Positions 22,873 to 35,092 of a DNA stretch of 64,000 nucleotides are shown here, in pieces. The DNA is from Eudorina sp. 2006-703-Eu-15. Lineage: Eukaryota; Chlorophyta; Chlorophyceae; Chlamydomonadales; Volvocaceae. Position 1 is the first letter of the stretch. The number at the start of each line of letters is the position of its first letter. The notes beneath the pieces were generated by a model. That model searched no databases. It was not told where the DNA came from and worked only from the letters and a program-made list of their open reading frames with translations. Both the position numbers and the translations under genes were made by a program. Where the stretch lies: contig BDSI01000002.1 in assembly GCA_003117195.1 (NCBI GenBank), positions 1,947,328 to 2,011,327 of the forward strand, read 5' to 3'.

Positions 22873-23680
22873 CCTCAAGAGATAAATAAATATATATCTC
22901 ATTGTGAAGCTCCGTACCATACATGCGTGAGAAGCAAGTGCGAACTATGATGGATAATATATAAACTTCTGAGAGTTTATTGCAGCGAATGCCTTGAGGC
23001 CAAGACACACTGCAATACCTGTAAGGTTGGAGTGCAAATGCTGCCGACCCTTGCATGCGAAGTAAAACTATAGCGGGGAGAAAAATAATTTGTTCCGCTG
23101 TATGATAGATTAACAAAAGTTATAAACGTATAACCAAATGGTAACCAAATGGCCACTCATGTCAGTTTGCTGAAAAAGTGCGATTCGCAGACCAACCGAT
23201 ATTGAAAGCCCTCTGCATGCATGAATAATTTATTCCACATTAATGATTAATATTAAGTACATCCGTTGGAGTGTAAGGAAATCACGTCGGTGGCCGTGTG
23301 AACAATGAACTTGCAGCACGCGACGCATGCTCCGACGAACATCGCCGGACCCTTGCATAAAATTGTATTATTTGATCTTGAATAATTGTAAAATAATTTT
23401 ACCTTCAATATCCACTAATTTACGACAGTGCGTCGCTTGATAGTAGGATAGTCGAGCAAATTGGAGTACGACAGTGGACAACCTCTAACATCCCACGAAG
23501 TACGACCATCCGCAACCGCCGACATCCGTCTGTATATGATCGTGGCCCACGCCAATCGGTGCACACATCTGTCGGTGAATAGAGCACCGACGATAAGGGT
23601 GTCAGCGCAACTGACTTTTAGTCGTTGCGTCGAAGAAAGAGTTGTTACATTGCTTGCACAGTTAGGTAGTGCAAGCTCTT

Positions 23681-23690
23681 CATATAATTG
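23681..23690 (+). promoter_or_regulatory. Possible TATA-like element for the ABC transporter
   Basis: catataattg lies about 80 bases before the ATG at 23765, at the edge of an AT-rich island. The assignment rests on position and composition only. Confidence 0.2.
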
Positions 23691-23764
23691 TAAAGGTTGC
23701 ACTTGTTCTACGAAGCAATTAGTTTCTGTAGAAGGTCGACAGTACACTCAGGCGACAGATAACA

Positions 23765-26700
23765 ATGAGCGGGACAAATCGCCCCGTGCGGGGCCCTGAT
23801 CCCACTGCTGGATTTTTCAACAAGTTTGCGTTTGGATGGATGTTCAAGCACGTCAGCGCTGCACGTAAGTGGACCGCAGTTGCGTCGAGCCGAAGTCACC
23901 GACTCAGCGCTCTGAACTAACACCGTTTTTTGTTTGCTGCGCCCCAGGTAAGCACCAGGAACTGAATCCTGATGACATGGGCATGCCGTCTGAGAACTAT
24001 GCTCACGAGGTAGGCCGCGCGGTCCACGTAGGCCGTCCTTCGGGAATTTTTGATGCGTATGATGATTTGTTCTTCCTTGGCACCTTTTCATGTCCACTGG
24101 CATTTGAGCGTTCCCTTATTTTAATGCCCTGACTTATTTCTGCTTTCCTACAGGCATACGATGTGTTCGCGTCGCACTGGGCGGCGGAGATGAAGCTCAA
24201 GGAGCAGCAGAAGAAGCCGTCGCTCGTCCGTGCCCTGCGCAAGTCCTTCGGCTGGTACTACCTCCTGGGTGGCTTTTGCAAGTGCTTGTGGTCTACATTC
24301 GTCATCCTCGGTGCCTTTTATTTCGTGCGCAGGCAAGCCTTGATGGGGTGTGCGGGACCACTAGTGTCAACTTGAGTTCTGTCGCTGTTCACTCGCAACA
24401 TGTACCTCCGCATTCATGCACCTTGTGTAAATATGCTTGACGTTGAATGGAGTTATCCGTGGGCTGCTTGGACTGCGGTTTTGCCGGATGTGTAGGTTGC
24501 GGCTCACCTATCTCTGAGATACGCCTTGACATGTACGACTGCGTGTGTTTTTGCCTCTGTACACAACCCCCTCACACTACAGTCTGCTTGCGCACGTGAA
24601 CGGCATCAAGGACGGCCGCCTTTACTCGACGACTGTGGCTGGCTGGTGCCTGATGGCGGGCTTCACTATTGATGCGTGGTTCCTCGGCCTGTCGCTGCAG
24701 CGCATGGGTTACATCTGCATGAGTGTGGGCATTCGAGCTCGCGCTGCTCTGGTGCAGTCCGTCACACACAAGTCTTTCCGCCTGAACTCAGTTCGCGCCG
24801 ACCAGTCCGCTGCTATTGTCAACTTCGTTTCTTCTGATATCCAGAAGGTGTTTGATGGTGCGCTGGTAAGTCCATTGAGACCCGGGTGGGGTTTACCGAT
24901 TACGGGGTCAGCCGCAAACGGCGTACTGCACGACGCGCGGTCTGCGCGATGTATGGTATCTCCTCTTGCGCATAATTTCGCCAGCATCCGCTAGTATCAT
25001 TGTATCGCCAGTATCCGCCAGTATCAGTGCGATCAGAAGTCCTCCCCTGATGTCGAGGCAAGTCCAGATCATCCGACGGACTATCCGACTGACTAAGAAT
25101 AGGTATCAGTTATAGCCATTTCTTCAGGCCCGATTGTTATGCGGGACAGTGCTATGTGTGCGGTTTGTCTGCCCGAGAGCGCTTTTGGTGTGCTCGGAAG
25201 TGTGCTTCATTATCGCTCACGCAATGTCTACCCTTTGCAGGAGTTCCACTATCTCTGGACTGCTCCCTTCGAGGCGGCGGCCATCCTGTCTCTGTTGGGC
25301 TATCTCACCAACGACTCCATGCTTCCCGGACTGGGCGTCATCCTTCTGGTGCTGCCCCTCCAGTACTTCTTCGGCTACAAGATTATTCAGATTAAGCTTA
25401 AGAACGCAAAGCACGTTGCTCTTCGCAGTGCCATCCTGCAAGAGGTTCTTCCCGCCATCAAGCTGGTCAAGTACTACGCCTGGGAGCAGTTCTTCGAGAC
25501 CGAGATCAGCAACGTGAGGCAGTGGTCTCGTTGTATACCGTTCTTATGCGTGCAATTTGTGTGGCGTTGTCACGCTTGGATGCGCACGTGGCGCGGTTTT
25601 TTCAAGAGATGTGCTTACCGCACCTAAATCCATATGCCGTTGCCCTGTTGCTTGCAGATTCGTCGGGAGGAGCTGCGCCTGTCGTTCTGGAACGCGATGA
25701 TGAAGGTCATCAACGTGGCTTGCGTGTTCTGCGTGCCGCCCATGACCGCCTTCGTCATTTTCACCACCTACGAGTTCCAGAAGGCTCGCCTGGTCTCCTC
25801 CGTGGCGTTCACCACGTTGTCCCTCTTCAACATTCTTCGCTTTCCTCTCGTCGTGCTGCCCAAGGCCCTGCGTGCCGTGTCCGGTGAGTAGCCCGGCCTT
25901 GTTTCTTTGGTGCCTTGCTTTTGGGGGGGCATACGTGAGGGTTTGACATTGTCAGTTCTCGATTGCGTTATTATACCGTAACGGACTAATCACTTCCGAT
26001 GTCGTTTCGGTTCCATGTCGATGCAGAGGCCAACGCGTCCCTTTCCCGCCTGGAGGCCTACCTGCTGGAGGACGTTCCGCAGGGAACTGGCGGCAACGCC
26101 AAGGGAAACAAGTCCGCCCCGGGTGTTTCCATTGAGAACGGCGTTTACCACCACCCGTCGAACCCTAACTGGTGAGTGGGGGTGGGTGCCCTGTGGGTAG
26201 TCGGGACTGATGAACCGTATGATGGAGAGCGTGACGGATGCCTTGACTTTCTTGACTGCCTTGGGTAGTGTCGCCATATAAGGCTCATACTTGCTCCCGC
26301 CCCCCTTCCCCGCGTGACAGGCACCTGCACGTCCCGCGCTTCGAGGTCCGCCCCGGTCAGGTTGTTGCGGTCGTGGGTCGCATTGCCGCCGGCAAGTCCT
26401 CTTTGGTTCAGGCCATCCTCGGCAACATGGTCAAGGAGCACGGCGCGCAGTCGGTTGGCGGCCGCATCTCCTATGTGCCGCAGAACCCCTGGCTGCAGAA
26501 CCTGTCCATCCGCGACAACGTCATGTTCGGAGAGGCTTGGGACGAGAACAAGTACGAGGCGGTCATTGACGCCTGCGCCCTCACGATGGACCTGCAGATC
26601 CTGCCGCAGGGCGACCAGAGCAAGTAAGTACTCGGATTAACGCGCGAGCATTGTGGGTCACCCAGGGGTGTTGTGACGGGCGTTTGCTACGATGTAGGAA

Positions 26701-29647
26701 ATATATTCGCCGAATGTATTTTCGGCCCCCCGTTGCTGACAATGCCGTTGTCGTTTTGTGGGCTGCAGGGCCGGCATCCGCGGTGTGAACTTCTCCGGTG
26801 GCCAGCGCCAGCGTGTCAACCTCGCCCGCTGCGCCTACGCCGACGCTGATCTGGTCCTGCTGGACAACGCCCTATCCGCCGTCGACCACCACACCGCTCA
26901 CCACATCTTCGATCGCTGCATCAAGGGCCTCTTCGCTGACAAGGCCGTGGTGCTGATCACTCACCAGATCGAGTTCATGCCGCGCTGCGACGCCGTCGCG
27001 ATCATGGACGAGGGCCGCTGCCTGTACTTCGGCAAGTGGAATGAGGAGGCCCAGAACCTGCTCGGCAAGCTGCTGCCCATCACGCACCTGCTCCACGCTG
27101 CCGGCTCCCAGGAGGCTCCGCCCGCCCCGAAGAAGAAGGAGGACAAGCCCGGACCGCAGAAGTCGTAAGTCAGGGCCCGTGTGGGGTATCTTGTAAATGC
27201 GCACAGGCGGGGGCCACGGCCAGTGTGACAAGCGAGTACCGCAAACCGGATGATCACCACTCGAAAGCACCCAGTGATCTCCTCTTCGGAACCACCCCAC
27301 TGTAGTGAAACCCTAATCCCTGTAATCACCACTTCGGCGACTTGTGTGCGCATGCCCTTCGCAGGCAATCCCTGCAGCTCACCCTGGCGCCTACCTCCAT
27401 CGGCAAGCCTCAGCCCAAGGAGAAGGAGCCGCCGAAGCTGAGCGCTACCAAGGCCATGCTGATCTACACCTACAACGGCAACCTCATCCTGGTCTTCATC
27501 TGCTTCATCTTCTTCCTTGCCGCCCAGACCTGCCGCCAGATGTCCGATTTCTGGGTGCGCTGGTGGGTCCAGGACCTGTACACCAAGTACCCGGTTAAGG
27601 GCCAGAAGGACGCGGCTGCCACCAAGTTCTACTCGCTGATCTACCTGCTGCTCGTCGGCCTGTTCTACCTCATGATGATTTTCCGCGGCGCCACCTTCTT
27701 GTGGTGGGTCCTGCGCTCCTCTGAGAACATCCGCCGCCGCGCTCTCAACAACGTGCTCAACGCGCCTATGGGCTTCTTCCTGGTGACCCCCGTGGGTGAC
27801 CTGCTGCTCAACTTCACTAAGGACCAGGACATCATGGACGAGAACCTGCCCGATGCCATCCACTTCATGGGCATTTACGGTCTCATTCTGCTCGCCACCA
27901 CTATCACCGTGTCCGTGACCATCAACTTCTTCGGCGCCTTCACCGGCTTCCTCATCATCATGACGCTCATTATGCTGTCGGTCTACCTGCCCGCCGCCAC
28001 CGCCCTCAAGAAGGCGCGCGCCGTGTCCGGTGGCCAGCTGGTTGGCCTGGTCGCTGAGGTGCTCGAGGGCTTGAACGTCGTGCAGGCCTTCTCCAAGCAG
28101 GACTACTTCATCGAGGAGGCTGCCCGCCGCACCGACATCACCAACGCCGCCGTCTTCAACGCCGAGTCCCTGAACCTTTGGCTGGCCTTCTGGTGCGACC
28201 TGATCGGTGCCATGCTTGTGGGCGTCGTCTCAGCCTTCGCCGTCGGCATGAAGACTACCCTGGGTTCCGCCACCGTCGGTCTCGCCTTCTCTAACATCAT
28301 CCAGATGCTTGTGTTCTACACCTGGGTGGTGCGCTTCATCGCCGAGTCCATCTCGCTGTTCAACAGTGTTGAGGGGGTGAGTCTCTTAGGATGGCCTGTG
28401 GGAGCAGGGCTGTGTGATGCTTAGTCGATATCTGGGATGAAGCCCCAGCATATGTTGATATATGGGTTTTACAGGTATGCATTGCTGCGCATTCTAAGCC
28501 CTAATACTGAACTCAACCTCGCCTTGATTTGCTTACCCCCCCCTTCAGATGGCCTGGCTCGCGAACTATGTGCCGCACGACGGTATCTTCTACGACCAGA
28601 AGCAGCTGAACGGTGTCGCCAAGTGCATCACCCTGCCTGACGGCCAGATCGTGCCCGCCTCATCCAAGGTCCAGGTCGTGGTCGACGACGCTGCCCTGTC
28701 CCGCTGGCCCGCCACCGGCAACATCCGCTTCGAGGACGTCTGGATGCAGTACCGCCTGGATGCTGCCTGGGCCCTCAAGGGCGTTACCTTCAAGATCAAC
28801 GATGGCGAGAAGGTCGGCGCTGTGGGCCGCACCGGCTCCGGCAAGTCCACCACCCTGCTGGCTCTGTACCGCATGTTTGAGCTGGGCCGCGGCCGCATCC
28901 TCATCGACGGTGTTGACATCGCCACTCTCAGCCTGAAGCGCCTGCGTACCGGTAAGAAAGAAGAATGCGAGAGGGTGTCTGGTCCATAATACGCTGGTGT
29001 GTGTTGTAGCTGTATTCTCGAGGGTTCCCGGGCGTTGCAATTCTGATTCGGTCTGCGGCTGCCCTGTCCCCCGGCCTGCAGGTCTGTCCATCATCCCCCA
29101 GGAGCCGGTCATGTTTACGGGCACCGTGCGCTCGAACCTGGACCCCTTCGGCGAGTTCAAGGACGACGCTGTGCTCTGGGAGGTGCTGCAGAAGGTCGGC
29201 CTGGAGGCCCAGGCTCAGCACGCTGGCGGCCTGGACGGCCGCGTGGACGGCACCGGCGGCAAGGCCTGGTCCCTGGGCCAGATGCAGCTGGTGTGCCTGG
29301 CGCGTGCGGCGCTGCGCGCGGTGCCCATCCTGTGCTTGGACGAGGCCACCGCTGCCATGGACCCGCACACTGAGCAGTTGGTGCAGGAGACCATCAAGAA
29401 GGTGTTCGACGACCGCACCACCATCACCATTGCGCATCGCCTGGACACCATCATCGAGTCTGACAAGGTGCTTGTCATGGAGCAGGGTGAGCTCAAGGAG
29501 TTCGCGCACCCCGCGCACCTGCTGGCGAACCGGGAGAGCATGTTCTCCAAGCTGGTCGACAAGACTGGCGTGGCGGCGGCGGCGGCGCTCCGCAAGCTCG
29601 CGGACGAGCACTTTGCTTCGGCTCAGGCGCGTGCGGCTCACCACTAA
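23765..29647 (+). CDS. HLA3: ABCC/MRP-type full ABC transporter, probable HLA3-like bicarbonate transporter
   Basis: Predicted 1315 residues from 12 exons: 23765-23864, 23948-24009, 24154-24332, 24583-24865, 25241-25513, 25658-25883, 26027-26171, 26321-26623, 26769-27164, 27365-28376, 28549-28951, 29082-29647. Phases agree throughout; intron 3 is GC-AG. Domain order is TMD1-NBD1-TMD2-NBD2 without an MRP TMD0. NBD1: Walker A GRIAAGKSS (Lys448), signature FSGGQ 532-536, Walker B LVLLDNA, with Asn557 where a carboxylate is usual, and H-loop LITHQ. NBD2: Walker A GRTGSGKST (Lys1092), signature WSLGQ 1190-1194, Walker B ILCLDEAT (Glu1215), H-loop IAHR. Asymmetric NBDs are normal for ABCC proteins. 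Length, the short N-terminus and heavy use of preferred codons match my memory of Chlamydomonas HLA3, a low-CO2/high-light-induced plasma-membrane bicarbonate transporter. The ABCC family call is near certain, but HLA3 orthology is inferred and another algal MRP is possible. Confidence 0.9.
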
Positions 29648-31485
29648 GCGTACAGCGATGCCGGGAGGGGAGTCGGAGGAGTGGGAGATCGGGCATACAT
29701 AGTTTTGGCTAGGTTCGATACGGCGCGTTACCGCGCCGGTCCAGCCTTGAGGGTTAGCGTTCTGTGAGCTGCATGTGGAGCGGGCGCGGCACCCATACTG
29801 TTGCTTTGCTACCTCTTGATGTGCGATCGAGGGAGCGGTCTTACATGTATTTTGTTTAGGTACCCGGCAACGGATTTCCATTACCGTTGCACCAGTTTTT
29901 TCGGGTAGCCTGGAGAGTTCAGACAGTGTCGAGAGGACGCGACAGTCGCAGCAGCGCTGGCTTGGTCTCGGATCTTTGAGCCGCATGCAAACTTTCTTGA
30001 TGCGTTCAAGCCGCATGCATGCATGCATTTTATTGTGTTCGGTAGGTTCGTTTATATCGATGTGGTCACATGTGTGAAGCGGCGCCCAATGCGGAAAGCT
30101 TCTACTGGAAGCGAGTTGGCCAGGCCCTGTTTGAGTAGACGCAGGCGGATGGGTTGCTAACTTATCAGAGTGCGTTGCAAGCAAGTCATGCCGATGTTAT
30201 GGTCAGGCAGGGAGTCGTTCGCTGAGAAGAGTGTTAGGTCGGTAGCTTGTTGAGTGGGCTCGTAAAATGGTCGTGTGCTCAACCACAAGTCAGTGGTCAA
30301 GTGAACTGTCGAGTGTAATGAAATCATCCATCCTCTGTTCTGGATCGATGACGAAGAAAGAGGTCAGTTGTGAATGCCGCTGTGAGGGTTTGTTGTTCAG
30401 GTGATCTGGTGCGCTTGCGCCGTGAGTTGCCCATCGAACCTGGGTTGTAAAATGCTTTCTGGTGATGCATGGCGGCATGGGCGTTTCTGACCATGTGCTG
30501 TGGCTGTACCCTTAGGGGAATGGCAGGTTTCCCCAGTTTTGATGCGTGGGCGCCACTTGGGCGCGTTTTGTTCCTCCATAAGCTATCAAGGCAGCCGTCT
30601 AACAAACGGCTCTTGATTCCTCTGTAAAGAATGGCCACTAAATGTCCCGCGCCATATGGACTCGGTATGTTTCCATGGTTCACTGCCTTCCCGACGTGGT
30701 ACGAAGATGGGGTCGGGTACCTTCGAGCAGGGACAAGTTAATGACTGGACTGTCTGCCGCGGGTAGTATGTAAAGCAGACGTGGCAGTGGCAACCCGTCA
30801 ATACTTCCATCTGCAAGTGGCAACCCGCCAGTACTCGCGAGATATCGCATGTAACTTGCCCTCACAGCCGCACGGCCCCGCCGTTTTCGGCAATTACACA
30901 GACCACCTTGATTAGGTATGTCCCGTGTAGGTTATGGGCAAAATGGCCACAGACACGCATGCCCCGTGAGCCTTAGTAGAGCGATTACGTCTTTGAAGTG
31001 CGTGGTGCGCAGACCACGGCTGTAACCAATTACCCGCGTGGTCCACTGTGATGTCATTTTGCAGAATTGGATGAGGCACTTCATACGCATTCATTGCTGC
31101 CACGTCGGGTTTCAAAGGGGCTTGTGAAAGATATTGTGACTTACCGATCTTGCCCCTATCATAGTCACGTCGGTTGTCAGGATCCAACCGACGGGACGAC
31201 ATTCGGAGCTCAATACAACAAGCCAAACTCCAACCTTACTATCTGCAAATTACTATCTGGGCATTCTGTGAAAACATTCAAATTGCTACATTGAAACTCA
31301 AATGTGAAGGGATCTTTGCGGACCACATCCTATTTGGCTGGCAGTGTTGATAATACATTCCGTCGGACCATAGCGCCAAATCATTAGCCCTCGAAAATTG
31401 GTTTTGTAGCTTGGGACTCAAATAATCTAGTATGCTACTGATTGCCAACTGACTGCTCACAATATCGACCACATCGGAACCAAGA
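29648..31485. other. 3' UTR of the ABC transporter and intergenic DNA before the mannanase gene
   Basis: Moderate-GC sequence with no coding region I can support. Candidate poly(A) signals TGTAA occur at 30446-30450 and near 30624. GC content drops towards 31250-31485, as expected for a promoter and 5' UTR of the next gene. Confidence 0.5.
30446..30450 (+). promoter_or_regulatory. Candidate TGTAA poly(A) signal
   Basis: TGTAA is the usual polyadenylation signal of volvocine algae. This one lies about 800 bases after the ABC transporter stop, within the usual range for long algal 3' UTRs. A second TGTAA near 30624 is an alternative. Confidence 0.35.
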
Positions 31486-34400
31486 ATGTCTGCTGACGGC
31501 AGGTCCTACTTGACGAAAGTGAGCTTGCAAGATGTCAAATTTAAAGTTTCCTTACTATTTGTCACCTTTTTTGCCGTCACCATATCTGGCGACGCGAGCT
31601 TCGTTACACGATGCGGCCATCAGTTGTGCATAAAAGGCAAGCCATGGTACTTTCAAGGAGCAAATGCTTACTGGTAAGATTTCCTTACAGTTAGGTTGAT
31701 CAGTAAACTTCTGCAACAGAGGACTTTTGGTAGGCTGATTGAGTTCGTCCAGAGGGACCGTGGCTCGGTGGATCGCTTCTTCGACTACTGCAACGTACGT
31801 GATTCGCAACAAGGCTGATTTCGCTTCTGGACCTCTATCTTAACTATAGCTCCTCGATCCCGTGCAGCAATTTGGGTTGCTGGTCGTGCGGCTATGGGGG
31901 TTCAACCACCGGATGCCTTACGCCTGGGGCAAGTACGATGAGACCGAGTTTGTGGGACTAGACTACATCGTGGACTCTGCTGGCAGGTGAAGTTTTGCTC
32001 CCCGGTGATCGTCGGACCGTCACCTCTTCAACTCGGAGGGCGCTCAACTGTCTTGCGTGCTCGCAGGCACAACATCAAGCTGATTTTGGCGCTGGGCAAT
32101 ACCTGGACCGCGTACCGGTCACCTCAAGACTTCATGCAAATGGCCGGCGTTGACCCAAGTGCGAAAATCGCATCGCGGCATCGGGTGCCGTCTGACGGGT
32201 GCTGTCTGAATTACTCACTCATGGGCGTGTACCTTTTCATTGTCGCATATGTCACCAATCATCTGCCAGACTATGTTTTTTTTAATTGCGTAATTCGCTC
32301 CATCTCTTGATTTGGGTCATCGCAGCTGGCAAGGATCTGCTTACCTTCTACAACTCAAGTGAGGTGCTCCACTTCTACCGTGACCACGTATCTGCCATCC
32401 TGATGCGCAACAACACTTTCAACGGCCGCCGTTACCGGGACGACGACACCATCATGATGTTCGATGCCATGAATGAGCCACGTTGCCCCGGCTGCATGGA
32501 TGCCAAAGCTCAGAGCACGCAGCATGCCTTCCTGCAGGCGGTGACCGCGCATGCGCGGGCCACCTCGCCAAATCAGCTAGTCGCGCTGGGCACGGAAGGG
32601 TACTTCATGAACAAGTACGATAACTATAACCCAGGTGGTCGCAACTTTGCGATGCAAGGAGTGCGTTGTAACACTGCTTAGGGGTCCTCCTGCAGGCGGG
32701 GCTGCGAGCAAGGATGCCTGTAAAACGTTCGAGTGGGTTTCAGCCGCCCACTCATAAATGAATGAATGAACGAATTGATGTGGGTCGGCAAAAACTGCGC
32801 ACGCAGTTATTATGTTCCGCACATGGAGGTAGTAATCGTTACAACGTGGACCCGACTCCCGACCGGGTGGAGGTGATGCTTTTTGGGGTGCTGAGATGTG
32901 GTGCTGTACATTCTGCTGCGCAGGCGCAGGCGCCAGGTGTGAGGGCGAGGATTGGGCCTCGTTGAGCGCTTTCGACACGGTTGACGTCACGGTTGTGCAT
33001 GTGTACGAGCGCCAGGTGGGGCGGCGTCCGTGCAGCGCGCGCAGCTTTGTGATCTTTCAGCCCCGTCGAGTTGGAGATGTGCCACACAGCCTTCTATGGC
33101 ATCGTGAATGGGTTGTCGGCCCTTGGATCCGAGCCACTCGTTCATGCATAGACAGCTCCCCATGTGCCGGGCGCGCGTGATACGGTTCACATGGCGCGCT
33201 TGCCCAGGCAGTTGCTCTGACATGCACCGTGTGCGTCCCCCTTGCGAACTTTCCATGCCTCGCCTGCAGATGGAGCTTGTTCCTCCCAAGTGGGGCAAGT
33301 GCGATTTCGACTGCTTCTGCAACTACGTGGTGCAGTACCTGGGAGTCCACCAGCGCATCGCCGCCGAGCTTGGCAAGCCTCTCATCATGGAGGAGTACGG
33401 CCTCATCCTCCCGTACGTTGCGCCCGATCGCGGTACCTGTCCATCGGCCGTAGACCTCCGGTGTCACACCGACAGGCCCACGCGTGCTCTGTTAGTTAGG
33501 AGGCGATTGTCCCGGCAATGACTGGTAGAGTGGCCTGGAATGGTAGGGTGCGAGCGAGCTGTCGGGATATGATCCTCAAGCATTCAAATTGGGCCTAGAC
33601 CCACACGGACCACATGGCCTGCCCTGCGGCCTTGAAAGGTGGCCCTGTGGAGAATTGTCCTCACGCCAAAACATTCCGCCGCGTCAATGCTGTGCGCGAT
33701 GTGGGTTGCGACCTGCTCCACTTCCCGCTTCTTGCTACCCGTTGCTCCGCCACGCAGTCAGTACACAGTCGAGCAGCGGGTGCTGCTGTTCCAGCTGGTG
33801 GCCGACAACCTGAATTGGATGAAGAACACCGGTGGACCCATGGCGGGCGCTATGTTTTGGAACGCTGCAGTCGGAAACGTCTGGGATGACGGGTGCGCGC
33901 GTGACTGACACGCAAGTTTGATGCGCTACTCACGTACACCCTACCATGCTGCGGGTCTGCGGCCAGTGTACGCGGCGGTTGCCGGTTGCTTGACATAGGC
34001 CAGTTTGAACGGAGTCGTATCAAGCCAAGCTTAGTGAAGAGGTGCAACGTTTCCTGTGAGCGCCCGACGATGTGACTCCGGTCACGGTCTGCACCAAACG
34101 ACCCTTTGGTGGGTTTACCGCTACTAACCCTGACCAGGATTGCATGTGTCCTTGTCAAGGTTGGGATTTCATGGGTCGTTGCAGTATGGCCGTCTTCGGC
34201 GCCGTCACTGCCATACACACTCTCCGCTGATGCCCACCCCGGCGACCCATAGTTTCTGCCGTTCCGCGCCGTTATCCCTCTCGCCAGGTACAACGTCTAC
34301 CTGGACGCACCCATCTACAAGCCCAAGCCCTCGCCCCCCACATCAACCGCCACGTCCCAGCCGGCTGGCCCCGCCTCCTCTCCATCCGCATCTCCACAAT

Positions 34401-34714
34401 CAAGAAGCACACTCGCGAGACCCTCAGCGACCAACGCCGCCGTGCCGACTGCAACGCCTCCGCCGACTGCAACGCCTCCGCCGGCGGCCGAGCCTGGCCG
34501 CGCGGCCATCGTCGCCAACACGGAGACGCTGACAGATTTCCTGCGCGGTCCACAGCGCGCAGCGTGCGCGGAGGAGGCGGCGCAGTGGTGGCTGCCCCTC
34601 TGGACCGCCAGCTGGGCGCAGACGGTGGACATGGCCGCATACACATCGCGCTGCCAGAATGCCACGGTGCTGCAGGTCCTGCTTACCTCCAGGCGCATGG
34701 TGTACGGCTGGTGA
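31486..34714 (+). CDS. GH5 endo-1,4-beta-mannanase-like secreted glycoside hydrolase
   Basis: Predicted 533 residues from nine exons: 31486-31673, 31722-31794, 31850-31986, 32067-32158, 32326-32660, 32944-33015, 33270-33412, 33758-33892, 34288-34714. The only in-frame start gives a short cytosolic-like lead, then a hydrophobic stretch (about residues 20-36) acting as signal peptide or anchor. The fold follows plant/fungal GH5_7 mannanases: start GKPWYFQGANAYW, the LVVRLWGF strand, GLDYIV and IKLILALGN. The acid/base Glu is in DAMNEP (Glu214), followed by VTVVHVY. The nucleophile Glu is in IMEEYG (Glu341), then MFWNA and WDDGYNVYL. The product should cleave beta-1,4-mannan or a related wall polysaccharide outside the cell or in the secretory route. 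After the catalytic domain comes a Pro/Thr/Ala/Ser-rich linker and a Cys-containing C-terminal segment of unknown role. The exon 6 acceptor (32944 or 32950) is uncertain by two codons. Confidence 0.85.
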
Positions 34715-35087
34715 TGCAATTACGAGCGAGGCCCGAGCGTGATGCCCAACAGTCCAAGATCGCAAGATCGCAAGATGATGGAATTGATTTCGGCGATACA
34801 GAAGCAAGCTTACGAACAGATGCCATGCATACACCGTAGTTTGTACGATATCGTGTTGGGTTACATGGGGCTCTGCAGACCCCAACGCAGGTAGTGAATG
34901 AATGAATGAATGTTACAGCGGACCCCAACGGTAGTGTTATGCGCGCGCTTGACTCTTCTCAGTGTGTTCTCGGCCCCAGGGCCTTCAGCATCTTGCTGTG
35001 CAAGGTGCATCGTGATCTGCTGCGTACGCCTTCGCAAGAGAGCCGCAGCGCGCAATATGACGCATGGTTATAGACAGTAGCATGCAG

Positions 35088-35092
35088 TGTAA
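35088..35092 (+). promoter_or_regulatory. Candidate TGTAA poly(A) signal, mannanase gene
   Basis: TGTAA about 375 bases downstream of the stop at 34714. Confidence 0.4.

Larger units (their letters stand above)
15796..23600. other. Long intergenic stretch, no supported gene
   Basis: The first part (15.8-18.1 kb) is extremely GC-rich, with Pro/Arg-rich open frames on the minus strand (16394-17914) that carry no domain I recognise. At 16171-16206 there is a copy of a short repeat also found at 62282-62316. The 18.4-21.2 kb part has His-rich and Trp/Gly-rich open frames built on CAC and CTGG microsatellites. At 21900-21975 there is a GGGTGGAT-type tract. From about 22640 to 23460 the sequence is clearly AT-rich. 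No transposase, reverse transcriptase or RNA gene was recognised. Confidence 0.45.
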
